DNA of 64,000 nt from Membranipora membranacea. Lineage: Eukaryota > Bryozoa > Gymnolaemata > Cheilostomatida > Membraniporidae. The notes beneath the pieces were generated by a model. That model was not told where the DNA came from. It worked only from the letters and a program-made list of their open reading frames with translations, and did not search any database. Every line of letters begins with the position of its first letter. Position 1 is the first letter of the stretch. The position numbers and the translations under genes were made by a program. The DNA lies in contig OU612070.1 of NCBI GenBank assembly GCA_914767715.1, forward strand, positions 453,501 through 517,500. The letters are read 5' to 3'. Of this stretch, positions 48,721 to 60,075 are shown piece after piece.

Positions 48721-49731
48721 AAGATTTAAACCATCCTCTAACAGATTCATAAAATAGAAAGGCGTAGGGCAGAGAAGAAAAAGAAGAACATTTTTCATTT
48801 TTTTATGCGACAACCCATAATTCTTTTTTTACTGTACTAAGCCTAAAATGTTATCATTCTTGCAATGATAGATGGTTTAAAATACACAACCATAGAGCTA
48901 TATTTGTTTGTTTCTCTGAATGAGATTGATTAATAAGAAATTAAGAGAAGTGCGGAGAAAATATTAGCACAACAAAATACCTTGAACAGAAAACAGAGGC
49001 CTTTTTGGACTGTAGAGTATGCCATGTTTGTCTGCCCTCTTCGTCGATTTTGACTATCAAAATATTCAGACACTTCAATCTCCATAAGTCCCAAACTCGC
49101 CGATTAGCCTAATCAGGGAGGGTGGGACCATCCTCCATGGCTTGATCAGGCTGAATAAGTTGTGCCCTTTTGTTCCGGGGGAGAACAACTCCTTCCAATC
49201 ACAATCCAAACTTTCATCAAGATCGTGTGTTAATAAATAAGTCGGGCTATTTTCCATTGTCAACAAACACGTACCTTTTTTTATAGTTTCGGGAAAGCAT
49301 GTGGTTTGCCACACAACATAGCCTCTGATCTTTCATTCTGAAAAGGATTCAAAATCTGTATAATGGTAAAACAAATGATTTCAATCTATTCTAGCGTTAG
49401 TTTTTGGGATTTAAGGATACATAGTGCTAGATTTTTCTGGTCTCATCCATGATAGCAACGGTGAATGCTATTTTCAAAAGAATTCGCGAATTAGGTCAAT
49501 ATTTTGGACACGTGATCATAACAAACATAGATTTCAAGTAGATGACATAGAATTGGCCGGCGTGGGAAGGAGTAGACAACTACCACTAATAAAACATATA
49601 ATGTATTGAACCAGGTACAGGTGATTTAAATATCAGAGGAGTTTGCATTTACACTTGGTATTAAGTTTGAAAGCTAACCTTGGTTCAAAAGGTTCTAAAT
49701 CTTGATTGAAACAGCCCAGGGACTCATTCAA
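48721..49731. other. no gene recognised
   Basis: Short open frames at 49075-49314 (-) and 49424-49609 (+) show no domain or splice-consistent partner. No further exon of the receptor duplicate was found. Confidence 0.45.
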
Positions 49732-51420
49732 TATGTTGAGTGAGTTGTCCCCTCTTTCATCAAAACAACCAAATCTATGTCATCCTAAGTAGTGTTATTT
49801 TACATAGATTTGGGGACTTAGTCTTCTCGGCTTGCTTTTTTCTCCGACGAACGAACCGCAGTATCAAACATATCAAACACAGTCTGAATCTGTGATTTAC
49901 TGCAATTAATTCTATTAACTCTTATGTATATGTAGTAAGTCAAGCTCAGGGTTTTCGGGTTTCCAGCTTGTCTCACTATCAAGGAGGATAGGGGGTGTCG
50001 CGGGCTGCGAGGGGAACTGATCCAATGCCTAAATGGCACATATAAAATATTTTTACAGCAATACATTGAGGTTTACATTCATTCGAAAGCTTGTAGTGCT
50101 TGATTAATACAGAGAGTTGGTCCCTGATTAATACAGACGAGAAGCGCCAAATCGGTTTTTTATGAGTGAGTTGTCCCCTCTTTGAACAAAACACCCAAAT
50201 CTATGTTATCCTACGCTGTGTTATTTTACATAGAATTGATGACTTAGTCTACTTGGCTTGCTTTTTCTCCAGATAAAGTGAACAGCTGTATCAAACACAT
50301 CAAAAATATTGAACACGGTCTGAATATGTTATTGAAAGCAATTAATTGTATTAATTCTTATGTATGCGTCGTAAGTCAAGCTCAGGGGTTCGGGGGTTTC
50401 CAACTGGTGTCATCGAGGAGGATACGGTGTGTCGTGGGTTGTAAGGGAAACTGATACGATAACTCAATGGTACATAAAACATTAATTTTACAGCAATACA
50501 TTGAGGTTTACATTCATTCAAAAGGTTGTAGTGCTTGATTAATATAAGGAGTTGGTCCCTGATTAATACAGACGAGAAGCGCCAAATCGTTTTTTATGAG
50601 TGAGTCGTCCCCTCTTCGAACAAAACACCCAAATCTATGTCGTTCTATGTTGTGTTATTTTACATAGATTTGATGACTTAGTCTACTTGGCTTGCTTTTT
50701 CTCCAGATAAAATGAACAGCGGTATCAAACACATTGAACAACGTCTGAATATGTGATTAACAGCAATTAATTGTATTAATTCTTATGTATGCGTCGTGAG
50801 TCAAGCTGATAGTCTTGGGGGGTTTCCAACTGGTGTCAGCGAGGAGGAAACGGAGTGTCGTGGGCTGTAGGGGAAACTGATACAATACCTCAATGGTACA
50901 TAAAACATTAATTTTACAGCAATACATTGAGGTTTACATTCATTCAAAAGGTTGTAGTTCTTGATTAATACAGACACTTGATCCCCGATTAATACAGACG
51001 CGAAGCGCAAAATCGATTTTTTTATGAGCGAGTTGTCCCCTCTTTGAACAAAACAACCAAATCAATGTCATCCTACGTAGAGCTATTTTACATAGATTTG
51101 AGGACTTAGTCTACTTGGCTTATTTTTTTGAAACGATGAACGGGCAGTGTTACTAAAAAATCTTTATCGTATCAATTCTTATGCGTGTGTACAAAATGAT
51201 GCAGTGTGTCTAACCAAAGAATTTTAATGATTGCAACTAGTGTCAACAGCGAGAATGGAATGTGCCATAAATAGTAATTGAATCATAAACGGTAGATGGT
51301 ATATATATGAAACAGACAAGGGACGCCAACAATATTTTTTATGAGTTCACTCTCTGACCTACAACCAAATCTATGTCATACTATGTAGGATTGAAAAACA
51401 TAGATTTGAAAATTTAGTCT
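49732..51420. repeat. tandem array of ~430-bp units, each with a hairpin; about 4 copies
   Basis: Units begin near 49732, 50158, 50592, 51019 and (shorter, diverged) 51336, each opening with 'gagtgagttgtcccctctt' or close variants. About 35 bp in, each has the inverted pair 'aaatctatgt ... acatagattt' with a loop of about 24 nt. Units also share 'tacagcaatacattgaggtt' and 'gacgagaagcgccaaatcg'. No coding frame. Confidence 0.88.
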
Positions 51421-51757
51421 ATTTGACTGGATTTGCTTGTCAATTCACAAGCAAATGCATTGCTCAAGGTCTGGTTGACCAACTGCACTTAACCATGTTA
51501 GTTCATATATTTTTATATAGAAAACAACTCAGTAGTGTTTGAAACCAAGGAGTAGAATGCAACATAGATCTGATTTCACTGATCAGAGAGTGGATAACTC
51601 TTTATGATGTCGATTTTGTTACGATACTAGGACTAGGATCTTGTACACTCAAGTCCTGAAAATATTCAAATATCTGTGTTCGACTAATTAAGTGATGTTC
51701 AACTAATATATTATTGAAGATATACCGATCACCTTCTTACATGTAAAAATAATACTG

Positions 51758-52060
51758 AAATAAACAACAGGTTTGTAGGTTTAAAGGCATAAAAAGCATA
51801 GAAGGCACAGAAGTCATGGATTACAAAATTGAAATAAACAACAGGTTTGTAGGTTTGCTTTTGAGAATAAAGGTTTTATGTAAATATACTGCAAAGAAGG
51901 TATAAAAGTCATGGATTATAAAATTGAAATAAACAACAGGTTTGTAGGTTTGCTTTTGAGAATAAAAGTTTATACGAAAAATACTGCATAGAGGGCATAA
52001 AAGTCATGGAATATTAAATTGAAATAAACAACAGGTTTGTAGGTTTGTCTTTGAACATTT
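51758..52060. repeat. ~95-bp tandem repeat, about 3 copies
   Basis: 'aaataaacaacaggtttgta' recurs near 51758, 51831, 51926 and 52021, followed in full units by 'gcttttgagaataaa' and 'aaaagtcatgga'. The first unit is shortened. The array lies directly beyond the 3' end of the minus-strand gene at 52.1 kb. Confidence 0.85.
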
Positions 52061-52107
52061 ATAGGAAAATGAATGATTGCAAGATATGAAAGTTTGTATG
52101 ATACGTC

Positions 52108-54850
52108 TCACAATGAGATGGACAACACTTCTTCAGCTTCCCCAGGAGATACTTTGTCAGCTAGTTGAATGCCATTGATAATAACCTAGAAAACAATAAA
52201 ATCAAAGGTTAATTCAGCAAGGCAAGTGTATTTTGATATTTACCAACCAGGTCCAGACCAGAAAAGATGGAAGCTGAACATTGTAATAATTATTCTTATA
52301 CACATTGGAGAATGACTGTAGAGCTAAAACTTCAAAACCTTATGGATTCAATCATCTTGCCAATATAAGTACAACTGTAAAAGTCAGCAATGTGCCTTGC
52401 AGCTAGGATGATTGAAATAAAACAGGTTACCTTAATTCCAGTTGACAAAACAAGTTTCTCATTACTCTCTTGTCATTCAGATTGTGTTTGATCACAGAGT
52501 TAGAGTTAAAACCTCCAACTCCTTGATTTTATACGTATTTGAGGGCTCTATACGTGGTTGGACATCATATTTGTTTGCCGATGATAATGGATATTTCAAT
52601 GTTACATACTCCCTTATTTGTATGTCTGATCACTAGAACACCCTTTTGAAGTGCTGGTATGCTTACCTTAGGCAAGTAGTTGAACCAAAACCAATCCTCT
52701 AGCGCAAATTTCCTGTTGGCTCCCACTAATCCAGCTCGTGCACATCGGAGCACTACTTTCGTAAATTTGTCATCCTGATAATAAAAGACACATCAACATA
52801 AAATTTGCAACTTTAAATATTTGATAAGAGAGAACCAAAACAGAAAGTAGAGGTCATTTTTTCTTAACATATTAGGTGTTATGTGTCCTTTGAGCATGTC
52901 AGGATAACTTCAAATTTATAATTCGGTGGTGGTGGTGATTTATATTAAAAGTCAGTTATTTCTCACCTGTTTATCACCAATCAATATTGGAGACATAGCA
53001 GCTCTCTTCAAGCGAGACATGGCCCCTTCAGTACCTTTTATAAATGTAGCTTCCTCATCTCCAGCTTACTTAACTGCTAGTTCTTGTAGCATTATCTGTA
53101 ATATGAATAAAATAGGAGCATTGTCAATGGAACAACTCAGTCAGGGGTCTTTCAATCAGAGTGTGACTGTGTGATGCACTCATTCAAATATCGCTCGTTT
53201 GGTCTTTCAAGTAGAGAAACTTGTTCCCAAATCACTCACTCATAATGTATATAGTTTGTCAATTGGAGAGGGAGAGAGACCCTCGCAATTTTCATTTTAG
53301 CTATGTTTAATTGTTCCATGATTCGTCATGATGGGGTATTTTATATATTGGCTATTCAGTTTGGTGACGAGGAAGTCTGGTGAGTTTTTTTCCCAAGAAT
53401 GAATGGATAAATAAGGGATAGCTTTAAAAACACAAGATGACTAAACTGGGACAGGAAAGAAATTCAATATTGAACACCTTTGAAATTATGACGAAATTGT
53501 CGTTCATTGTAGCTGAAGGATATGTTGTGTGGCGCAGGGCCCTTTAGTGATTCTGACACTCCATGCCGGATTCCACGGAGCATTTGACTAGTCGGCTCAG
53601 AATCGGTCAGCTGTAACAATGTGGAGGGAGTTGATAATAAGTTGGTGGTATACCAAGTGCTGTTGTGGCCACTACTTATTCAGAGATTTAAGAGAGTGAT
53701 CGATTAATCGAGACCATGAGTTTGCTAACGTCAATGTCTAGATTCTAGAATATCACATTAAACGGTCTCTATGCAAGCAATTTAATTTTTTTATAATTAC
53801 TGATATAGGATAACTTTGATGAAAAATAGTTTTGTGTTCACCTTCCAAAAATAACAGAAAAGTTTTGTATTCTGGATGTTGATATTTATGGTATAAAAAT
53901 AAAGCTCTGATCAGTCATTTGAAAGGCAAAAGGAGTGAAAACAAATTTGTATTTCAAATACTCTTTTAAACATAAACTCGAAAAAAAATGATATGGATGG
54001 ACAAGTGCTGCAAACTGCTCAGGATTTAAGTAGCAAGAAAATGATTATTCAAACCTAATACATATTGTATTTCATGACAACTGAACTCTAATGTTGATAA
54101 TGCCTAAGGAGTGGGATTATGACTGTAATAAAACAAAAGACTTAGTGCAAACTGAGAATCATACCTTGAAATTATCATAGAGTACCAGTTTTTTGATAGA
54201 AACTTTAGCCGGACAGTTCATCTTCATCGTGTTCTGAATGCGTATACGTCGTTTCACTGGATCAGGGTGATCCTAGAAAAGAAAAATTTCTTATCTTCAT
54301 CAACTGTTGTTGTACAAGCAGCATGATTGAGGTGTTACTATCTGTAGTCATCTCTTTGTCAGAAAATATTTCACACATACACCTTTTGGAACAATAAATT
54401 AGTCAGATGCCGCAATAATCCAATTGATCACATCACAGTTCAAAAGCTTCGATCTTCAATTCTACTCTTACTCTAGGGTATATTTCTACAACCAGACCCA
54501 AAGCTTTTTACCCTGATTTCATTCTACCCAGCTACTTTATTACACAAAACGTCTTTGGTAGAGTAAAAATGAATGGATGTAGCACACCAAACATCAAACT
54601 ACGCTGAGACTACCTAACATATCTAAATTGAAAAATTATTGGTAGAGACAACTGAACACCATATACATGTATCTATATATACATATATTATTACTCACAA
54701 CTTTTTGTTTGCAACTTACAGTACGCTGCTCACAGAAACCTGGCCTTCTTTTCTTCCCATGCCTGCAATCCAGATACTGTAACCCCACAACCGAAAAAGC
54801 CTGGTGCACTCCGTCAATTCTCTCAATATTTATTCTCTTTTGCAGGAGCC
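52108..54850 (-). pseudogene. CaRF/ALS2CR8-like gene fragment with an in-frame stop
   Basis: Five minus-strand exons fit in frame with good splice sites: 54850-54720, 54272-54165, 53095-52967, 52774-52667, 52185-52108; the ends from the first donor onward are phase 0. The first two encode YLDCRHGKKRRPGFCEQRT and then KMNCPAKVSIKKLVLYDNFK, resembling the CaRF/ALS2CR8 DNA-binding segment (Cys-rich, basic, then C-P-A with alternating I/V). The third exon has a TAA at codon 10, followed by an open frame. The fourth and fifth encode FTKVVLRCARAGLVGANRKF and a C-terminus ending SISL. The first exon starts in phase 1, so the 5' part is missing or undetected; a gypsy-like fragment lies upstream. Either a recent pseudogene, an allele, or a sequencing error. 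The family call is from memory. Confidence 0.55.
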
Positions 54851-55195
54851 CTACAAGGAAAATAATTCAAGTATGATTTGTTAGTATTTGGTAGGCAACT
54901 ATAGCCCCCAGCCCACAAGTAAATAATATTTCAGAGAATTACAACTCTTGATTTACAATACCCAATAGTAACTAAGTTGCAACCATAGTAATTAAGTTCC
55001 AACTATAGATGAATGTGAATTCACCAAATTGTCTATTATTCTCTTTTGTGATATACCCATCCTAGGGTCACTAGTACCAAACTTTGGTCCACTCCTAGCT
55101 TATTGCAATTCTAACATGTAGAACCTATCTATCAATTTAATTCTTCATCATAGGCATTCTACCTCGGCTCATCAGTGTTACGGGATTGTGAATGT

Positions 55196-55600
55196 TTATT
55201 TAGCAGGCCCCCTACTTTGTTTGTCTGCTTGTGATTCACCGTTAATGTCTGATTCACCCAAAATTGTGGTGAGCACAGGAAGGTTGTCAACAAGGTCAAG
55301 TGGTGTTTGTGGTTCTGTCTGCTCATAAGGCCTCCTAGAAAGGCAATCAGCATTGGTATTAGTCTTCCAATTTTTGTGTTTGATGTCATAGTTGTACGGC
55401 TGAAGCAATAGTGACCAGCGACCTAGTCTGCCCTTAGTGTCATTTATGCTTTTCAACCACTTGAGGCTAATGTGGTCAGTGAGCACCGAAAAGTGTTTAT
55501 CTGCAAGGTAATGTTTGTATTTCTCTACTGCTGTAACCAGGGCTAGTCCCTCCTTATGTGTTATAGAATAATTTTTTTTTAAAACAGTAGTATAGATCAG
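55196..55600 (-). mobile_element. gypsy-like LTR retroelement fragment, RNase H region
   Basis: A minus-strand frame holds the RNase H part of a Ty3/gypsy Pol: YSITHKEGLALVTAVEKYKH, FSVLTDH, then LGRWSLLLQPY and NTNADCLSRR, all in the usual order. Flanking reverse transcriptase, integrase and LTRs were not found, so it is an isolated internal fragment. It ends near an A/T run at about 55570-55580. Confidence 0.82.
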
Positions 55601-55660
55601 AATATCAGAACAACAGAAAGTAAGCTGGGTTTGGTGGAATAAGGTATAAATAGATGTCAC

Positions 55661-58639
55661 TAGTTTTTAGGCCTTAGCAACTTGATTCCTTGGTTATAGA
55701 TGAGTGAGGTATTACTACTTGCTATGTCATTTGCCATTTAAAAAAGATAAGAGGCTGAATTTAATACTCAAACGGAACATAATTAATATTTTGCATCACT
55801 TGCTTGGGCAGTTTCATAGCTCAATTGCCTAAAAATTACAACACTTGATAATAATGATTTAGAATTTTTGACCATTACAGGCAGTGGTGTGAGAGATTAT
55901 ATTATTTTACCAACAGGCTAGGTGATGCAGACCAATTAATTAAACCAGAATGTCAAACTTCACCTAGAACAAAATTATTTTCATGACATTATTTTTGGCT
56001 GAAGATGGCTCCATCCATAACAGTTCTATTATTTAAAAAGATCAAACCAAATCTGGGGCTGATAAATAAAGGTGTTTCTATTATATGTTGTAATTACAAA
56101 ATAAGATTAAATCTTCATAAGCAGGATTAGCTTCCTTACACAAACATAGAACATATATGTCAGGCAGCTTGGCAATTATTTTTGTTGGTATGAATGGAAA
56201 TAGAACAATATCATTGATTACACCCATGCCTGCACCAAAGGTACCAGAGACATGAGGATGTTTCATACCCAATAAACAAAACAAACAGTGTCTCAGATGT
56301 TTTAGGTGTCTGATAGGTGATGATAAACAATGCTCAAATTTAGATAGTGCAATAAAAGCATCCACTCTGCAATAGAAAGATTATAACATCTGAAATATTC
56401 ACATGTGTATGCCTTAAAACATCACTTATTGCTTGAATTTCGATTACTTTAGTGAATCTTGGACAGTTATGTCAGCCATGAACTTGCTCTTGGCATTCTC
56501 CAGATTACCAATCATTGTGAGAGTGAAGTAGATTGCTCTACCTGTTTTAATATTAATGCTATATCCTTTCACCTGTTTGGTGAGGGAATAGTGTTCCAAA
56601 AGATTATCGTAATTTTATCCAGCCTTTTTCACTTGGAAGATTGGTGTGCATATTCACACAACCATCCACCCCTACCCCCATCATCCCGGTCAATTTTTCT
56701 TCCTATAGAAAGATAAGGGCAAATATATGTTTATTCAATTGCAGCGGATTCCTGAAGCTCTATGCATCTAAGCATTTGCCCGTGTCCAGTGTTTCCTTTG
56801 GTCAATGAGAAACCTATTTTCCTAGATACGTACCAACACTTATGTTGAATATTGGTGTGATTATTCGCTTGGAAATGAAGATAACCTGCATCCTACAGCT
56901 GAGTCAAAACAAGATATAAATCCGTTAGTCTGCACAATGTAATTTTAATTTCTTCATCACGCACCTACCACCAACCAGATAAGTAGAGATTCTACTGAGT
57001 GCAAAAATATTTCGCTAGCTTGGGGATAATTTTTTGTGACAATACACCAATGATGATTGGGAAAGTTAAAGAGATTCATGACATTGATACAAATTGACGA
57101 ATTTTAGGAAATAAGCTTGCATTTATTTTGACAGAATGTTGTACTGCTACAGGTGGAAAACTTTTGCCTTGCAACCTGAAATCCCCCAACAATACTACAG
57201 AATTTAGTTACTTGAAAGCTACCAATGAGTGGAAATGAAGTAAGAATTATCTCTTCTAACCTGAACAAAAACCTCTATATACGACAAGGATTTGAATGAT
57301 GTGGTCAAATATGACTATTAGAATGCCTAGGCTGTTTATACAAAATTGCATATGTTTCACCATCACACCAACACATTTCAATGGTCTGCATACAACTCTC
57401 ACATCGAAAAAATCAGAAAAATTTATTCCCTCTCCACACAATATTCATCATCAATGGTCACCCAGTAAATAAAAGTGCATCATTTATTTCAGCATGATAT
57501 TTTGTAGACACTGACTATTGAACAGCTATGGCATGCTCATGCTCTATCCTGCATAATTCCAGCAAAAATAAACTTGCTTAATCACATTTTTTTAACTCAA
57601 TTAGGGTATAAAACATAACACAACACCTCAATTCCTTGTAACGGCTTTAAATTACAGACCCTGGAATTGGTATGGGATGATGCTGATGGAGACCGGCCCA
57701 AATATAAATGTACAGTTTGAGTGTAGCCTTGCTAGAAAAAAAAATAGCGGATTAAAACAGCTGTGAAACTAACTAATTATGATAAAGATAAGGAAGTAGC
57801 TCTGCTGGTTTGATTGCATGCCCTTCACACACAGGATCATTTTCCGCTTCAGTCTTCTGACTAATGGGTTCTGTTGATGCCCAGGTGGATCCGACCTGCC
57901 TGCAAATTTTGTACTGAATTTGGCAGCTTGATTTCTCAGTATTTGAGCTGAAACAGATCTCGGATTTTAGCCAACATTCTAAGACTGCTAAACAGGTATA
58001 TATACCAGCTAACACACATTGAAAATTGCAATTGTTGCTCTATGTGAGTAGATGGGGTGTATTCATAGGTAGGTAAGCAGGTAAACTTAGGAAAAGAAAA
58101 CCTTAACATGCCATAATAGCATGAATATGCATTGACTCTATTTATGTTTATCTCAGGGTGCTAAGGGGGTACGTCGACATTTTACTGCTACTTCCGCTTT
58201 TATTGGCAAATTTCTTTACGTTATAATGTTCAGAGCTCATCAAATAATTCAAAACTGAAACATGTGAGTTATTCCTCAGCATAATGGTCTGCCTCAAAAC
58301 ATACCTCAACGTCAATGGGCAAGGCTAGAAAACACAGCCTCCTAACATCACAAGTTCTAAATTGGTTGCAGAGAATTTTGACTTTTCTTATTATTCCATT
58401 CACAGACAATCAACCAAAATCACATATTTTCTTGACTGTTAACAGTTAAATCACGCTCTAGTTCCTACCGCCTAGGACTCCCATGTGATCTTTTAATCAC
58501 TATAAAATATTGCCACCCTAGGCAATAAGTTGACCGAAATATTCAATCCAAGGTTGATTAAAAGGCTGATAAAATCAAATGTCTTGTCACATGCCACATA
58601 CTGAAACATGGGCGCCAAAATTCATTGCCCTAGTAGCGA
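55661..58639. other. no gene recognised
   Basis: Minus-strand frames at 56081-56365, 57256-57441 and 57773-58015 were inspected; none has a recognisable domain or a convincing splice chain. Missing 5' exons of the CaRF-like gene could be here. Confidence 0.4.
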
Positions 58640-58812
58640 GGCTGCAATATCTGTGCCAGGTTGCTCTCTGTTTGCAGGCAGGTTGGAGCACAGCACTGGG
58701 GGCCAACCAAACCCCAGTAGTCGATGGACCGCAGTGGGATTCGAGCCCTCAACCTTCAGCATCTGCATGCTAAAGGTGTGGTGCTCTAACCAACTGAGCC
58801 ACCTCCTACTCA
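58640..58812 (-). mobile_element. tRNA-derived SINE
   Basis: On the minus strand the head has 'gtggctcagttggttagagc' (A-box, complement of about 58782-58801) and 'gggctcgaatccc' (B-box, about 58736-58748) at near-tRNA spacing. A body continues to about 58640. No complete acceptor stem. Confidence 0.68.
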
Positions 58813-59964
58813 AAGTATCAAACACAGTAGGGATCGGATATGATGTCCCTCAAATGATATTGTTAATCAAAGTTTCCTGCTTGTTAGTTTTTTTCCCGAA
58901 AAGGGCTGGAATCTCTAAAAACTGCCTCCATTTTGAAAAAAAAAGATTTTCTGGGAGAGGCCCTTACCCCCTAGGATGAAGGCACCCATTCCGCCTGGCT
59001 CTACCACTTGAAAACCAATGAATACAGACCTGGATATTCCCTATTCTGCACCTCAAGTAAAATTTGTCCAAAAAGTGGTGCGGCCAATTGGTATGCTCCC
59101 GAACAAAAAGAGGCCAAAGCAGAAAAAAAGGTTTGCCACGCATGATCTGATGCATTTAAATTAGAGAGAAAGCTGTAATTTGTCTCAATCAAAAATTAGT
59201 GTGCTAGTTTAAATAACATTGCATGGGCTATTCATATTCAAAGACAGGGAAATAATTTGATGCAACGCTCATATCATTTTACAGGCAGGACCGAGCACAC
59301 TCAGTGAACTCATATGGTGTGAGAGTTCATCCACCACACACTCCTTGAAAATGCCCTCAGCTCATCCATTTTTTTGCCTCAAACCCATATCTATAGTTTT
59401 GCTAGGGAAATAATAATTATGAAGGGCTTGCCATAACTCAGTTAGCTGTCACAATCCAATCTGGTTACTTACATTGCATTGAGATTATTTTTTTGCATCG
59501 CTCTGCCTAAACCCTATCCCCCTCCTTGGAAATTGATATCATGCTGTGGATGGGCACACCACGGAAACCAACAACACCTTTCACAGCATATGACTACAAA
59601 TTCAAACTTGATACAGTAGGATTCACTCACCAGCTTCCATATATATATAATCTTCCAAACTGTCACCAAACGATTTCTCCTGAGAAAATATAGAGAACTG
59701 AAGCTGATGTTCTGTCTCGTGCTGCCTTAGTTAGATGGTCTCTTGCTAACGTCTCATTAGTATGATATGATACTAAATCCATTATGGCAGTCAGTCCAAC
59801 ACAAAATCCAATGCTTTTGTGGCAGCTTATGTCGCAGTTAAGAATGGGTTTGTCTCTCTTTATCATATACTAATGGGTACTAGGAAAATAAAAATGAATG
59901 TTCACTCTTGAAGAGCTTAATTACAAATGACATAGAACACAATTTACAACACACCGATGGAGTG
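58813..59964. other. no gene recognised; upstream region of the thioredoxin-like gene
   Basis: Only short frames. The promoter of the gene starting at 60076 should be in the right part. Confidence 0.4.
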
Positions 59965-60007
59965 AAAGTGAAAGCGCTACATGTGCGCAGGGATGCGCTT
60001 TCACTTT
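59965..60007. promoter_or_regulatory. inverted pair of PRDM1/IRF-like sites upstream of a start codon
   Basis: AAAGTGAAAGCGC at 59965-59977 is repeated as its exact reverse complement at 59995-60007, 17 bp apart. Each arm fits the PRDM1 (Blimp-1) consensus and contains the GAAA-type core of IRF sites. It lies 69 bp before the ATG at 60076. Function is an inference. Confidence 0.4.
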
Positions 60008-60075
60008 ACCTTTAAATCTGTACTTGACCTATATTTTGAATTCTATGTCATTCAGCATGCACCGATAGCAACACT

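Noticed and set aside
53530-53610. tRNA-like stretch 'gtgtggcgcagggccc'
   Set aside because: No B-box with a proper GTTCRANNC core at the right distance.
56081-56365. 94-codon minus-strand frame
   Set aside because: No recognisable domain, no splice signals that link it to the CaRF-like gene, composition as in surrounding DNA.
57773-58015. 80-codon minus-strand frame with an acceptor-like and a donor-like site
   Set aside because: A 50-nt exon could be drawn but phase and domain give no support.
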